Assembly (NCBI GenBank): GCA_007751475.1
Contig: CP036434.1
Coordinates: forward strand, 620,001-684,000
Reading direction: 5' to 3'
DNA length: 64,000 bases
Origin: Saltatorellus ferox
GTDB lineage: Bacteria > Planctomycetota > UBA1135 > GCA-002686595
A program made the translations under genes and the position numbers. Of this stretch, positions 52,631-64,000 are shown in pieces. Under the pieces are notes generated by a model. That model had not been told where the DNA came from, made no database searches, and saw only the letters and a list, made by a program, of their open reading frames with translations. The stretch's first letter is position 1. The number at the start of each line of letters is the position of its first letter.

Positions 52631-53779
52631 ATGTCCACGCCACCAGAATCCGCCGTCGCGCACGCTGTCGTTGCGCCGCTCGTCCCACCAGTCGCGTCGC
52701 CGCGCGCGAAGGACTCCCTTCAGATCGTGACGGGTCGCACCATGCGCCAGGCGCTGATGACGGCGCGTGCCACGTTCGGCGAGAAGTCGGTGGTCGTGGA
52801 TCAGGTCACGTCACCCGGGCGGGTGACGCTCGCGGTGTCGACGCGGATTCCGCGGAGCACGGAGGCGCTCCGCGAGATGAGGCGCGAGGCGGGCGTGCTG
52901 CTGAAGGCGGCGACCGCGACGAAGCCGGAAGCATCTGCTGGTGCGCAGGTGCCAGCGACGGTGGTCTCGCATCCGTCGGTGACGGGGCGCCCGCAGCGCA
53001 CGCCGCTGGCGGACGTGGAGCGGCGCCTGCGTGAACATGGTGCGTCGAAGAAGATGCGGGAAGCGGTTCTGGAGGGGATCGTGAAGGTGGACGTGGAGGG
53101 CGCCCATCCCATGGATCTGGCGGCGGATGAGATTGCGAAGCACTTCGACGTGGCGACCTTGCCGTTGCCGCGGGGAGAGACGGCGGTCGTGGCGCTTCTC
53201 GGGCACACCGGTGTGGGCAAGACGACAACGCTGGCGAAGCTGGCTCTGCGGATGGCGCGCGCGGGGCGCAAGGTGGCGCTGGCGACGCTCGACGCGGATC
53301 GCGTGGGCGGGGTAGCGCAGATCAAGGCCTACGGGGAGCTGCTACGGATCCCGAGCATGGCGCTGCGGGACCCGGTGAGGCTGGCGAACCAGCTGGCGCT
53401 GGAGCCCGGACGATTTGACGTGGTGCTGGTGGACGGAACGGGGGACGTGCAGAAGGATGTCGAGTCGCTGCTGGCACTCGGGGACGCTTGCGATGCGGCC
53501 TCGGCGAAGATCCAGCTGGCGACGCTCGTTGTCCTGCCCGCGACGGCGTCGGCGGCGGCGATGGAATCCACGACGGCCATCGCGGCGCCGCTGGCGCCGC
53601 TGGGGGCGGTCGTCACGAAGCTGGATGAGGCGCAGCAGCCGCTTCCGGCACTGGAGCATGCGAGGGCGAGCGGACTGGGCCTGGCGTTCCTGACGAACGG
53701 GCCGGACCTGGGCCCGCACTTCTTCCGCGCGAACAAGGAGCGATTCGCGGACCTCGCGCTGATCGGGAGGATCGGATGA
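52631..53779 (+). CDS. flhF: Flagellar placement GTPase FlhF
   Basis: The 382-residue SRP-type GTPase sets the position and number of flagella. The N-terminal B region is Ala/Val-rich. The NG domain has P-loop GHTGVGKTTTLAKLALR (near 195), the G2/G3 region LATLDADRVGGVAQIKAYGE and VLVDGTGD (usual DTAG becomes DGTG), and TKLDEAQQP. It is 51 bp after flhA and overlaps flhG by 4 bp. Confidence 0.93.
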   Translation: MSTPPESAVAHAVVAPLVPPVASPRAKDSLQIVTGRTMRQALMTARATFGEKSVVVDQVTSPGRVTLAVSTRIPRSTEALREMRREAGVLLKAATATKPEASAGAQVPATVVSHPSVTGRPQRTPLADVERRLREHGASKKMREAVLEGIVKVDVEGAHPMDLAADEIAKHFDVATLPLPRGETAVVALLGHTGVGKTTTLAKLALRMARAGRKVALATLDADRVGGVAQIKAYGELLRIPSMALRDPVRLANQLALEPGRFDVVLVDGTGDVQKDVESLLALGDACDAASAKIQLATLVVLPATASAAAMESTTAIAAPLAPLGAVVTKLDEAQQPLPALEHARASGLGLAFLTNGPDLGPHFFRANKERFADLALIGRIG

Positions 53780-54624
53780 GCGCTTTCAAGAAGACACCGT
53801 TCGTCCTCGTGACGGGCGGCAAGGGCGGCGTCGGCAAGACGACGGTCGCGGGAAACCTGGGCGTCGAGCTGGCCCGGACGGGGCGGCGCGTCCTGCTGGT
53901 GGACCTCGATCTGGGCCTTTCGAATCTCGACGTCCTGTTCGGGCTGTCGGTGGGGGAGCCGCGGATCGACCGCGCCCTGGCTGGCGAATGCAGCGTCCAG
54001 GAATGCATCGTGGAGGGCCCCGCGGGCATCCATCTCCTCCCCGCTTCATCGGGTGAAGAGTCGATGGCCCAGCTCTCGTCGGACCGTCGAGCCAAACTTG
54101 CGGCCCTGATCGAAGAGATCGCGCCGTCCTATGATCTGATCATCGGAGACAGTGCGGCCGGGATCGGCCCGGATGTCCTGGGCTTCGCCTCGGTCGCGGA
54201 CCGCGTCTTCATCGTGACGACGCCGGAGCTGGCGGCCCTGACCGACGCCTATGGCCTCATCAAGGCGCTGGACCAGTTCGGAGCGCGGACCGCCGTGGAT
54301 ATTCCCACTCCCGAGGTCATCGTGAACCATGCGAGCGGCGTCGAGGAGGGCAAGGCGGTGGCCTCGAAGCTCCGGACGATCTGCGAGCGTTTCCTGGCCC
54401 GGTCACCGCGCCAGGCGGGCTGGCTCCCGCGTTCTGTCCATATCGAGCGCTGCTCCTCTCACCAGTCCCCGTTCGCACTCACGCCCAAGCGGGCGCTGGA
54501 GCAGCTCTGCATCAGTCAGATCGCGAGCCGCCTCACCCATCTGGCGCCGCCTCCGCCGGCATCACCATCGCGCTCCAACCCCGACCTGATTCCCTCCTTG
54601 ACGCCGGTCCCCCGTCTAGGCTGA
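53776..54624 (+). CDS. flhG: Flagellar number regulator FlhG (MinD/ParA-type ATPase)
   Basis: The 282-residue ATPase limits flagellar number by acting on FlhF and, in some species, on the master sigma-54 activator. It has the deviant Walker A GGKGGVGKTTVAGNLG, VLLVDLDLGLSNLDVLFG, GDSAAGIGPDVLGF (usual DTGAG becomes DSAAG) and VVNHA-type VIVNHASGVEEG. The Pro/Ser-rich C-terminus (APPPPASPSRSNP) replaces the usual amphipathic membrane helix, which is not apparent. ATG 53776 overlaps the flhF stop (ATGA). Confidence 0.92.
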   Translation: MSAFKKTPFVLVTGGKGGVGKTTVAGNLGVELARTGRRVLLVDLDLGLSNLDVLFGLSVGEPRIDRALAGECSVQECIVEGPAGIHLLPASSGEESMAQLSSDRRAKLAALIEEIAPSYDLIIGDSAAGIGPDVLGFASVADRVFIVTTPELAALTDAYGLIKALDQFGARTAVDIPTPEVIVNHASGVEEGKAVASKLRTICERFLARSPRQAGWLPRSVHIERCSSHQSPFALTPKRALEQLCISQIASRLTHLAPPPPASPSRSNPDLIPSLTPVPRLG

Positions 54625-54640
54625 GTCGTCCCCTTCCACC

Positions 54641-54904
54641 ATGTCGAATCAAGCGAACGAACGAATCGAGGTGAGCCCGATCGCCCTGGCGCAAGCCTGG
54701 CGAGCGGTGGGTCACAGAATCGCCGTCATCGCCGGCTCGGCCACGGCGTTCCTCTCCCTCCTCCAGCACACCCCGGTCCACGTGGCGTCCTTCCGAGGCG
54801 CCCTGGTCTGGACCGCCGTCCTGACGACCACGTCGCTCGGAGCCTGGCTCGCCCAAAAAACCTGGAACGCCCCTCCCCCCGACCCCACCCCCGAAGACTC
54901 CTGA
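54641..54904 (+). CDS. Small membrane protein, unknown function
   Basis: The 87-residue product has two predicted membrane helices (about 26-42 and 52-70) and a Pro-rich C-terminus (APPPDPTPEDS). It starts 16 bp after flhG, so it is likely the last gene of the export operon, where other bacteria often have fliA. No resemblance to FliA or any known flagellar protein is visible. Confidence 0.5.
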   Translation: MSNQANERIEVSPIALAQAWRAVGHRIAVIAGSATAFLSLLQHTPVHVASFRGALVWTAVLTTTSLGAWLAQKTWNAPPPDPTPEDS

Positions 54905-54910
54905 CCCCAA

Positions 54911-55032
54911 GCCGACACAAACGGACCAGGTGCGTTCATTCCGATACAAACGGACCAGGTGCAGTTGTTCCGGAACAACTGCACCTGGTCCGTTTGTACC
55001 GGAATGAACGCACCTGGTCCGTTTGTGTCGGC
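54911..55032. repeat. Near-perfect 61-bp-arm inverted repeat with internal 17-bp repeats
   Basis: Bases 54911-54971 and 54972-55032 are reverse complements with a single mismatch (54944 opposite 54999) and no spacer. Each arm contains two direct copies of ACAAACGGACCAGGTGC (54917-54933 and 54946-54962, with inverted partners 54981-54997 and 55010-55026). There is no flanking T-run and no coding evidence. It sits at a convergent gene junction and looks like a REP/MITE-type element, though it could serve as a two-way terminator. Confidence 0.8.
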
Positions 55033-55097
55033 TCGGGCGTCAGGGGGGGCAGCTCATCTCGTGGAAGCGCTTCATGGAGAGGCTTCCGTTGCGTGCG

Positions 55098-56198
55098 TCA
55101 TGCTGGAGGTGGAGATTGCGACATCATTCGCTTCGTCGCCTCGGTCAGCAGGGTGGTGGCTTGGCGTATCAGCGTTTCTAGCGGTAGCCCGCTCTCGTCC
55201 AGGCTCGCGCAGGCCTGGAACAGGCCCGCGGATCGGACATCTCCTGTGATTCGGCCGCCGACGGCGTAGGCTGGTCGGCCCAGGGACGTCGCCATCTGCG
55301 CCACGCCGACCGGACCCTTTCCGTCCAGCGACTGCGCGTCCATCGATCCCTCGCCCGTGATGACGAAGTCGGCCTCTTGGATGCGGCGCTTCAGGTCCAG
55401 CGCCTCCGCCACCAGCTCGAAGCCGGATCGCAGCTCCGCGCCCAGGAAGTGCATCAGGCCGAAGCCCAGGCCGCCCGCGGCGCCCGCGCCCGGTCGCTTC
55501 GCCGTCGCGTAGGCGCCTGTCACCTCGACCAGCCGCGCGAGATGCCGCTCGAGTTCTCGCCTTTCCGCCTCGCTGGCTCCCTTCTGCGCTCCGAAGACCG
55601 CCGTGGCTCCCTTCGGGCCAAGCAGAGGGTTCGTCACATCACTCGCGACCTGGATCGGTGGCACGGCCACCAGGCCTGTCGCGTCGAATCCGGCGAGCTC
55701 GCCCCATGCGGACGGCCACGGATCGAGCGTTCGTCCGCGTCCATTCACCGGAGAAATCCCAAGCGCACTCGCCATCCCCACCCCACCGTCGTTCGTGGCG
55801 CTTCCGCCCAGTCCGATCAGGATGCGACTCACTCCGCGCTGTCTGGCAGCATGACGCAGCATCTCACCCGTCCCGAAGGTAGAGGCGCGCAGCGGGGAGC
55901 GTTCGTCCGGATGGACATGCAGGAGCCCGCTCGCGGCCGCCATCTCCATCACCGCGACTCCGGCGTCCGTCACCGCATACCGCGCTCGAATCGGTCGACC
56001 GAGAGCGTCCGACACATCCGCCGTTACCCAGCGCCCGGAGAGTGCGGCGCACATCGTCTCCGTGAAGCCCTCTCCGCCATCTGCGATCGGGCAGAGATCG
56101 ACCTCATATCCAGCCGGGAGACCAGCCGCGATCGCACTCGCCGCTTCGAGGGCGGTCAGCGATCCCTTGAACTTGTCGTTGGCGATGAGGCAGCGCAT
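55098..56198 (-). CDS. Glycerate kinase (GlxK/GarK type)
   Basis: The 366-residue enzyme phosphorylates glycerate, usually to 2-phosphoglycerate in this class. Family blocks include IANDKFKGSLTALEAA at the N-terminus, CPIADGGEGFTETM, GLGGSATNDGGVGMASALG, and VITGEGSMDAQSLDGKGPVGVAQ followed by a GG-R-I-T segment. The length (about 370-380) is normal. It is 31 bp upstream of the hybrid kinase stop and on the same strand, but a shared function is not evident. Confidence 0.92.
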   Translation of the reverse strand: MRCLIANDKFKGSLTALEAASAIAAGLPAGYEVDLCPIADGGEGFTETMCAALSGRWVTADVSDALGRPIRARYAVTDAGVAVMEMAAASGLLHVHPDERSPLRASTFGTGEMLRHAARQRGVSRILIGLGGSATNDGGVGMASALGISPVNGRGRTLDPWPSAWGELAGFDATGLVAVPPIQVASDVTNPLLGPKGATAVFGAQKGASEAERRELERHLARLVEVTGAYATAKRPGAGAAGGLGFGLMHFLGAELRSGFELVAEALDLKRRIQEADFVITGEGSMDAQSLDGKGPVGVAQMATSLGRPAYAVGGRITGDVRSAGLFQACASLDESGLPLETLIRQATTLLTEATKRMMSQSPPPA

Positions 56199-56228
56199 GG
56201 CGCGGCGCAGCCTACCGCATCCACGGGC

Positions 56229-58133
56229 TCACGCGGCTTCTTCGAGCGCAACCGCCGGCTCGTGGGGAGCAAAAAAGCGTCCCGGAAGATGCTCATGGAG
56301 TGCGCTCACGAGTTCGTCCTGCGTGATCGGCTTGAGCAGGCAAGCGTTCATCCCGGCCGCGCGGGCCACGTCACCGATCTCGTCACCCGCGCTACCCGAT
56401 AGGGCGAGAATCGGTACGTCCGCGGCTCCATGCACGTCGAGAGCACGGATCGAACGCGTCGCCTCGTAGCCGTCCATGACGGGCATCTGGCAGTCCAGCA
56501 GGATGAGATCATAGGCACCCTTGCGGAACGCCTCGACCGCCTGGGCGCCGTCCTCCACCAGAGTGCCCTCGAGTCCGATGCGCTCCAGCATCCTTTGCAG
56601 GACGCGTCGATTGACGACCTGGTCGTCCGCAGCCAGGACGCGGATTCCAGATCCTTCGAAGAGCTTCGCCTTCGCAGAGGCGCTCTTCGCCGCCTGACTG
56701 TTCGCATCCTCCGCTGCGTTCCTCGCCGCCGGGACCTCGAAGGGGATCTCGACGACGAAGCTGGAGCCGACGCCCACCTCGCTCTCCGCGCGCAGCTCTC
56801 CCCCCATGCGCTCGACGAGCTGAGCCACGATCGAGAGCCCGAGTCCGGTACCGCCATGCTCCCGCTGCGTGCTCGCGCTGGCCTGGTGGAAGGGCTTGAA
56901 CACATGCTCGAGAGTTTGGGCGTCCATTCCTGATCCGGTATCCCTGACCGACAGACGGAACCATGTCCGTCCCACCGACTCGCGGGGAATGGACTCCACC
57001 ACGATCGTCACGGACCCCCCTTGCGTGAACTTGATGGCGTTGCTCGCGAGGTTCAGGAGTACCTGACGTATCCGAAGCGGATCGCCGATCACGGTTGCCT
57101 CGTGCACCCTGGCGTCGAGATCGAACCGCAGCCCCTTTGCAGAGGCCGTGTGGCCGATCATGCTCACCACTTCGCGCCCGAGGACCACGAGGTCGAGTGG
57201 GACCAGCTCCAGGCTCAGCTCTCCCTGTCTCGCCTTGGCGAGGTCGAGGATGTCGCCGATCACGCCGAGCATCTGGTCGCCCGAGTTCCGGATCACCTCG
57301 AGCGAATCCTGTTGCTCCGAACTCAGCTCGGACTCCCCGAGCTCGTTGACCATCCCGATGATCCCATGGAGCGGAGTCCGCAGTTCATGGCTGACGGCGG
57401 CAAAGAACATCTCGCGGGCCCTTTCTTCGCGGTGCAATTCCGACTGGGTTCGGAGCAGGTCCTCCGTCTGCTCTGCGAGCACGTGATTGGTGACGATTTG
57501 AAGCGCGTAGTTTCGATGCATGTGACGGGTGAAGCCCACCACGAAGCAGAGGATGACGGCGAGCCCCATGCCGTTGGCGGTGGCGTGGGGCTCCGGCTGC
57601 AGAATCAGCGCCACAGCCGTCGGCGCCACGAGCGCGGTCACGTAGCTGAGGGCCAGGCGCAACGAAGGCGCCATGGTCGCGCTACCGATTCCCGCCATGG
57701 TCACGAGCCCGTAGATGGCGCCGGAGAATCCCAGCGAATGCGAGTCGGCGACGCCCAGTGTCGCCGTCGCGACGGACCAGAGCAGGCCGGCCAAGGTGAG
57801 CTGCGCGGACAGGCGAAGTCGCCAAGAGCGCCCGTCTGGCTCGAGCCCCTTCCTGAACCGGTGGATCAGGCGAAGCCGCAACCCCCCGAGCGCGACGAAG
57901 GCGCCCAGCATCGTCCAGAAGAGCTGCGGATGATCCACGTGGATCTTGGTGACGAAAGCGATCGCAAGCCAGGCTCCCACGTAGGCGAACGAACCCCCGA
58001 ACACGCCATTCGCGAGGTCCCGATTGACGCTGTCCTGGATCCCAGGGATCTGCTTGAAGTCGACCGTGCACTTCGCACGTCTTGCGCGGTCGATCTCGCG
58101 GAGCGTCGTGGTGGGTGCGTGGGAAGAGAGCAT
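56229..58133 (-). CDS. Membrane hybrid sensor histidine kinase with receiver
   Basis: The 634-residue product has about six hydrophobic helices (residues 45-215). A kinase core follows (H-box AVSHELRTPLHGIIG near 255; N-box LLNLASNAIKFTQGG; G-boxes RDTGSGMDAQ and GGTGLGLSIV). A C-terminal receiver (LAADDQVVNRRVL, phosphoacceptor in LILLDCQMPVMDGYEATR, Lys in ACLLKPITQ) ends with a short tail. The N-terminal membrane part has no recognised ligand domain. An Hpt or response regulator partner must be elsewhere. It is downstream of katG on the same strand, separated by a strong hairpin. Confidence 0.92.
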   Translation of the reverse strand: MLSSHAPTTTLREIDRARRAKCTVDFKQIPGIQDSVNRDLANGVFGGSFAYVGAWLAIAFVTKIHVDHPQLFWTMLGAFVALGGLRLRLIHRFRKGLEPDGRSWRLRLSAQLTLAGLLWSVATATLGVADSHSLGFSGAIYGLVTMAGIGSATMAPSLRLALSYVTALVAPTAVALILQPEPHATANGMGLAVILCFVVGFTRHMHRNYALQIVTNHVLAEQTEDLLRTQSELHREERAREMFFAAVSHELRTPLHGIIGMVNELGESELSSEQQDSLEVIRNSGDQMLGVIGDILDLAKARQGELSLELVPLDLVVLGREVVSMIGHTASAKGLRFDLDARVHEATVIGDPLRIRQVLLNLASNAIKFTQGGSVTIVVESIPRESVGRTWFRLSVRDTGSGMDAQTLEHVFKPFHQASASTQREHGGTGLGLSIVAQLVERMGGELRAESEVGVGSSFVVEIPFEVPAARNAAEDANSQAAKSASAKAKLFEGSGIRVLAADDQVVNRRVLQRMLERIGLEGTLVEDGAQAVEAFRKGAYDLILLDCQMPVMDGYEATRSIRALDVHGAADVPILALSGSAGDEIGDVARAAGMNACLLKPITQDELVSALHEHLPGRFFAPHEPAVALEEAA

Positions 58134-58260
58134 CTAGAGTGCGCGACTCGGCCGGTGGCTGCCTATCGACCGGTGCTCTCCCCAATCTGTGTACGGATCT
58201 CTCCGAATGCACCGGAAACGTCAGGCGTCTCGACGTGGTCCACCGATGCCCCAACGGACA

Positions 58261-58304
58261 AGAGCCCGCCGGCTGCTCGCAACGCAAGCAGGCCAGCGGG
58301 CTCT
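58261..58304 (-). terminator. Hairpin after katG
   Basis: A 9-bp outer stem (58261-58269 with 58296-58304) and a 5-bp inner stem (58273-58277 with 58287-58291) form a GC-rich hairpin 33 bases after the katG stop. On the minus strand only short T groups follow. Confidence 0.55.
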
Positions 58305-58336
58305 CGATCCGGGATCCCTGCGGATCCTCTAGCCCA

Positions 58337-61203
<2,867 letters not shown>

Positions 61204-62004
61204 TCATCGCCCGCCTGCGGTCAGAGCGAAGAAGTGTCGTGCATTCGCGGTCGAGAGTGCCGCGACCTCTTCGATCGCCTGGCCGCGCAGTTCGGCGACG
61301 GCCCTGGCCACCTCGATCATGTGCATCGGCTCGTTGCGACGCGACTTCGGTCGCGGCCGGATCGACTGGGGCATCAGGTAGGGCGCGTCGGTCTCCAGGA
61401 GCAGTCGCTCGTCGGGGATCAGAGGAACCGCGCGTCGGAGGGCATCGCCGCGCCTGGCATCGGTGACCCAGCCCGTGATCCCGAGGTAGCAGCCGAGTTC
61501 GAGGTAGGCCTCCGCCTCGGCCGGTCCGTCCGTGAAGCAGTGCACGACCGCTCCTCCGCCGAGATCGGGCCACGCGTCCTTCAGCGTGCTGAAGAACTCG
61601 TCGTGGGCGTCGCGCTGGTGCAGGAAGACGGGCAGGCTCGTCTCGGCAGCGATCCCGAGCTGCGCGGAGTACGCGGCCCGTTGAGCCTCGGGCTCGCTGA
61701 AGTTGCGGTTGAAGTCGAGTCCGCACTCTCCGACGGCGACGACCTTCGAGTCCGCACAGAGCTTGCGAATCGTGATCGCGGAGCTGTCGCTCCAGGTCTT
61801 CGCATCGTGGGGATGAACGCCCGCGGTGCACCACAGATCGTCGGCGCCCCTGGCGATCTCGAGCGCGCGGAGGCTCCCTGCGAGGCTCGTCCCGGTGATC
61901 ACCATCCCGGCGACGTCCGCCGCGCGTGCGCGAGCCATGACGTCATCGAGGTCCTTCTTGAACTGCTGGCTCCCGAGGTTCACTCCGATGTCGATGAGTT
62001 CCAT
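61204..62004 (-). CDS. tatD: TatD family metal-dependent deoxyribonuclease
   Basis: The 266-residue product closely follows E. coli TatD, a 3'-5' exonuclease of single-stranded DNA and RNA. It has DIGVNLGSQQFKKDLDDV at the N-terminus (the TatD branch has N-x-L where others have H-x-H), TAGVHPHDAKTW, GECGLDFNRNFS, VFLHQRDAHDEF, VVHCFTDG, and LLLETDAPYLMPQ. No twin-arginine translocase genes are nearby, which is normal for planktonic and planctomycete genomes where tatD stands alone. Confidence 0.94.
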   Translation of the reverse strand: MELIDIGVNLGSQQFKKDLDDVMARARAADVAGMVITGTSLAGSLRALEIARGADDLWCTAGVHPHDAKTWSDSSAITIRKLCADSKVVAVGECGLDFNRNFSEPEAQRAAYSAQLGIAAETSLPVFLHQRDAHDEFFSTLKDAWPDLGGGAVVHCFTDGPAEAEAYLELGCYLGITGWVTDARRGDALRRAVPLIPDERLLLETDAPYLMPQSIRPRPKSRRNEPMHMIEVARAVAELRGQAIEEVAALSTANARHFFALTAGGR

Positions 62005-62060
62005 CGCGGGGAGTCTACAGAAACCGTGGCGGCACCCGCGGGTGCGAGCACGGCAGGGGA

Positions 62061-63215
62061 CTACCTGAGCACGATCTCGACGTCGGTGGTTCCAGCGTCG
62101 AAGGGACCTGCGAGCTGGCTCGGGGCCGGGCTTTCCTTCTCGGGGCCAGCGTCGCGGTCGCGCGGGTCAGAGCGTGGGGCCTTCCCGCGTGCGCCACGGC
62201 GGCGGCTCCCGCTGGCCACAGGACTCACGGAGAGCTCGTAAGAGCGGTCCATCAGACCCCGAATCTCGAAGCGGCCGTCGCGGTCGGTCTTCCCCATCCT
62301 TCTCGCGACGTCGAGAGCGTGTTCGAGGTATCCGCCGCGGCCGTCGGGGGTTCCGGTGCTGAGGCTCACCGTGTGACCTGCCAACGGTTCACCCCGGGAG
62401 TCCACGAGGCGTCCGCGGAGGGTCTTGGTCGGTTCACCCAGGATCAGTTCCAGGGGCGCATCGGATGGGCTGCCTCCGTCGGTGGCCGGCAGGTGCAGGA
62501 CCAACGGCTGCAGGCCGCGCTTCATCGCGACGAGCGGCGTGTTCTCGAAGTCCGCCTGTTCCGGGACCTGAAGCGAGAAGGACCCGTCCTTCGAGGCCCG
62601 AGTCTCGGCGGCGCCGAGGAAGACGAGCGAAGCGCCAGCCGGATGCCCATCGCCGGTGAGGACGACTCCGTGGATTCGCAAGGCCCGCCTCGGGAGCACG
62701 ACGTCGGCGTGGGTTCCCATCAGCCCCGCTGCGGCCAGCGAACGGCTCTCATGGCCCGGCGCGCTGACGAGGAGGATGGCCGTTCGGTGATCCTGCACGC
62801 TCTTGATGGAGGCGTTACCGTCGGTGCCTGCGACGGCGCTCCTGGCGAAGGTCGCTCCCTGATCGCCGATCGGAAAGGAGAGCGTGATCGTCGCGCGCGG
62901 GATCGGCAGGAGGTCCGGGTCGAGCACGCGCACGGTCAGGCAGCTGGTCTCGAACTCGTCCGAGGGAGGAGCCGCCTCCCCCGAGGGCGACCCGGCCGTC
63001 GAGGCTGGCCGGGAAAACCGGATCGCGGTGAGCGGCGCCGCCATGCGTGGCTTCAGCGAGATCGAGGAGGACGTTGCGCCTGGATCGGCATCCGCAGCCG
63101 CGACGATCTGGACGGTCTCGATCCTGGGGGCGCTGCCTCGCGCTGTGAGCCAGAGGGCTCCGGCGAGGAGGGCCATGCTGCAAACGGCAGCGCTCGAGAT
63201 ACGAAGGTCGATCAT
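62061..63215 (-). CDS. Secreted carboxypeptidase-regulatory-like domain protein
   Basis: The 384-residue product has an N-terminal membrane helix or signal anchor (about residues 7-27). Three Ig-like carboxypeptidase-regulatory modules follow (LTVRVLDPDLLPIPRATITL, IHGVVLTGDGHPAGASLVFL, LRGRLVDSRGEPLAGHTVSL), each with the G-x-V/L...G...P-x-A-G pattern, then a basic and acidic low-complexity tail. The repeats resemble the periplasmic part of the sigma factor fusion at 43.5-46.5 kb, but no sigma domain is present. Function is unknown. Confidence 0.68.
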   Translation of the reverse strand: MIDLRISSAAVCSMALLAGALWLTARGSAPRIETVQIVAAADADPGATSSSISLKPRMAAPLTAIRFSRPASTAGSPSGEAAPPSDEFETSCLTVRVLDPDLLPIPRATITLSFPIGDQGATFARSAVAGTDGNASIKSVQDHRTAILLVSAPGHESRSLAAAGLMGTHADVVLPRRALRIHGVVLTGDGHPAGASLVFLGAAETRASKDGSFSLQVPEQADFENTPLVAMKRGLQPLVLHLPATDGGSPSDAPLELILGEPTKTLRGRLVDSRGEPLAGHTVSLSTGTPDGRGGYLEHALDVARRMGKTDRDGRFEIRGLMDRSYELSVSPVASGSRRRGARGKAPRSDPRDRDAGPEKESPAPSQLAGPFDAGTTDVEIVLR

Positions 63216-63432
63216 GGGGGGGACAGCAGCCGCGGACCGCCTTCATGGAGGATCGGGCGGTTCGATCGCGGACTTGAGGGCACACCGACGAAATGGCGAG
63301 GAGCCCAGGGCGACTCGCGCGCTGTCCGACGCAGCATGAGCGACCACCCCAATGCCCGACCAAGCCATCTGGATGATGGCTCGAAAGCCAGATCTGGAGT
63401 CGAATGGCGCTCCTCCGCGAATCGCTGTTTGT

Positions 63433-64000
63433 CTACTGATGTCCTTCACCCAGCAGTAGCTCGATGAGCGCGTCCAGGTCCAGCACCGACGGTACATTGG
63501 GGTTGTTCGCGTCCAGCTTCACCGTGGTGAACTTCAGGTTGGAGGCGGCTTCCCGCGCGACCATCACGCGGCCGCCTTCCGACTCCAGGGCTTCGTTCAA
63601 GAGCTGCTCGCGTAGCGCCTCTGCCTCGTCCAGCTTCAGACGGCCGGTCGTGAGCGCCTTCTCGTAGAGGTTGCTGGCGGCGGTCTTGCGCTCGAAAGCG
63701 TACTGCGACGCGGCGGATTCGACCTCGCGAACCTCCGCGCGTAGGCCGATCCGCTCCTGCTCGATCTCGAAGTCCAGCTCGGCCGCGCGCGCCGCTTCGA
63801 GGCTCCCGACGATCTCCTGCTCGGTCAGGAGTTCGTAGTTTCGCTCGTCCCGCCTGGCGAGCATCGCGTCCGTCAGGATGCGCTGCTCGAGCAGCTTCTG
63901 CTCCATCATCTCCACCTCGAACTCCGGCGGGAACCAGGTCGAGGAGATCTGGAGATCGAGCGGCTCCAGATGGAACGGCGCGAGTGCGGCGCGGATGCCG
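63433..64000 (-). CDS. SPFH/band-7-like protein, C-terminal part (start beyond the window)
   Basis: The frame is open to the right edge, so the N-terminus is missing and about 188 codons are visible. The visible part reads LDLQISSTWFPPEFEVEMME, then a long Glu/Ala/Arg-rich coiled coil (about 100 residues), and ends with SVLDLDALIELLLGEGHQ. This is the layout of the C-terminal half of prohibitin/HflC/flotillin-type proteins, which form membrane-bound oligomers. The band-7 core itself is outside the window, so the assignment is tentative. Confidence 0.55.
   Translation of the reverse strand, partial: GIRAALAPFHLEPLDLQISSTWFPPEFEVEMMEQKLLEQRILTDAMLARRDERNYELLTEQEIVGSLEAARAAELDFEIEQERIGLRAEVREVESAASQYAFERKTAASNLYEKALTTGRLKLDEAEALREQLLNEALESEGGRVMVAREAASNLKFTTVKLDANNPNVPSVLDLDALIELLLGEGHQ

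Noticed and set aside
54712..55269. Short frames on both strands across the palindrome (for example 54712-54984, 54959-55249, 54994-55269)
   Set aside because: The near-identical peptides they encode simply translate the inverted repeat. There is no start signal or conservation to support a protein.

Overview
This is a high-GC bacterial window dominated by flagellar genes. The organism is most likely a planctomycete. That is an inference from the ECF sigma factor fused to carboxypeptidase-regulatory repeats, the UnbV/FG-GAP protein, the fliF-to-MotE-like gene order and the scarcity of Shine-Dalgarno sequences. No rRNA, tRNA, CRISPR array or insertion sequence was recognised.

Layout. 1-9.6 kb: housekeeping genes (a partial membrane glycosyltransferase, a secreted HEAT-repeat protein, a family 2 glycosyltransferase, aminopeptidase N, the Sua5/TsaC tRNA modification enzyme, a START-like protein). 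9.7-14.2 kb, minus strand: motor and switch genes motA-motB-motB2-fliL-fliM-fliN. 14.4-17.1 kb, plus strand: a secreted FG-GAP/UnbV protein sits where fliK-flgD-flgE would often be. 17.0-32.7 kb, minus strand: sixteen tightly packed genes, read right to left. These are a pseudo-histidine kinase, a receiver/ATPase hybrid, a Pro/Ala-rich membrane protein, an STN+TPR protein, a second TPR protein, a PAS histidine kinase, a sigma-54 activator, then flgB-flgC-fliE-fliF-fliG-fliH-fliI-fliJ-motE-like. A sigma-54 type -24/-12 element lies directly upstream of the first gene. 33.0-34.4 kb: a second sigma-54 activator, divergent from the filament genes. 34.8-40.6 kb, plus strand: three flagellins, fliD, fliS and a FliT-like chaperone, with hairpins between them. 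40.7-46.5 kb: AMP nucleosidase, an MscS channel and the sigma factor fusion. 46.7-54.9 kb, plus strand: the export operon fliO-fliP-fliQ-fliR-flhB-flhA-flhF-flhG plus a small membrane protein, again behind a sigma-54 type promoter. 54.9-55.0 kb: a near-perfect 61-bp-arm inverted repeat. 55.1-64 kb: glycerate kinase, a hybrid sensor kinase, exported catalase-peroxidase, TatD, a carboxypeptidase-regulatory-domain protein and the C-terminal part of an SPFH-like protein.

How it fits together. Export apparatus, rotor, stator, filament, chaperones, placement factors (FlhF/FlhG) and the two-component/sigma-54 switch are all here. Hook (FlgD/E/K/L, FliK), rod (FlgF/G), P/L ring, chemotaxis and sigma-28 genes are not, so they must lie elsewhere. 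The two sigma-54 type promoters and two sigma-54 activators suggest a sigma-54-driven hierarchy. The five unassigned genes heading the basal-body operon are the most likely home of something undescribed: two degenerate signalling proteins and three scaffold-like proteins. The membrane-tethered sigma factor fusion is the second candidate.
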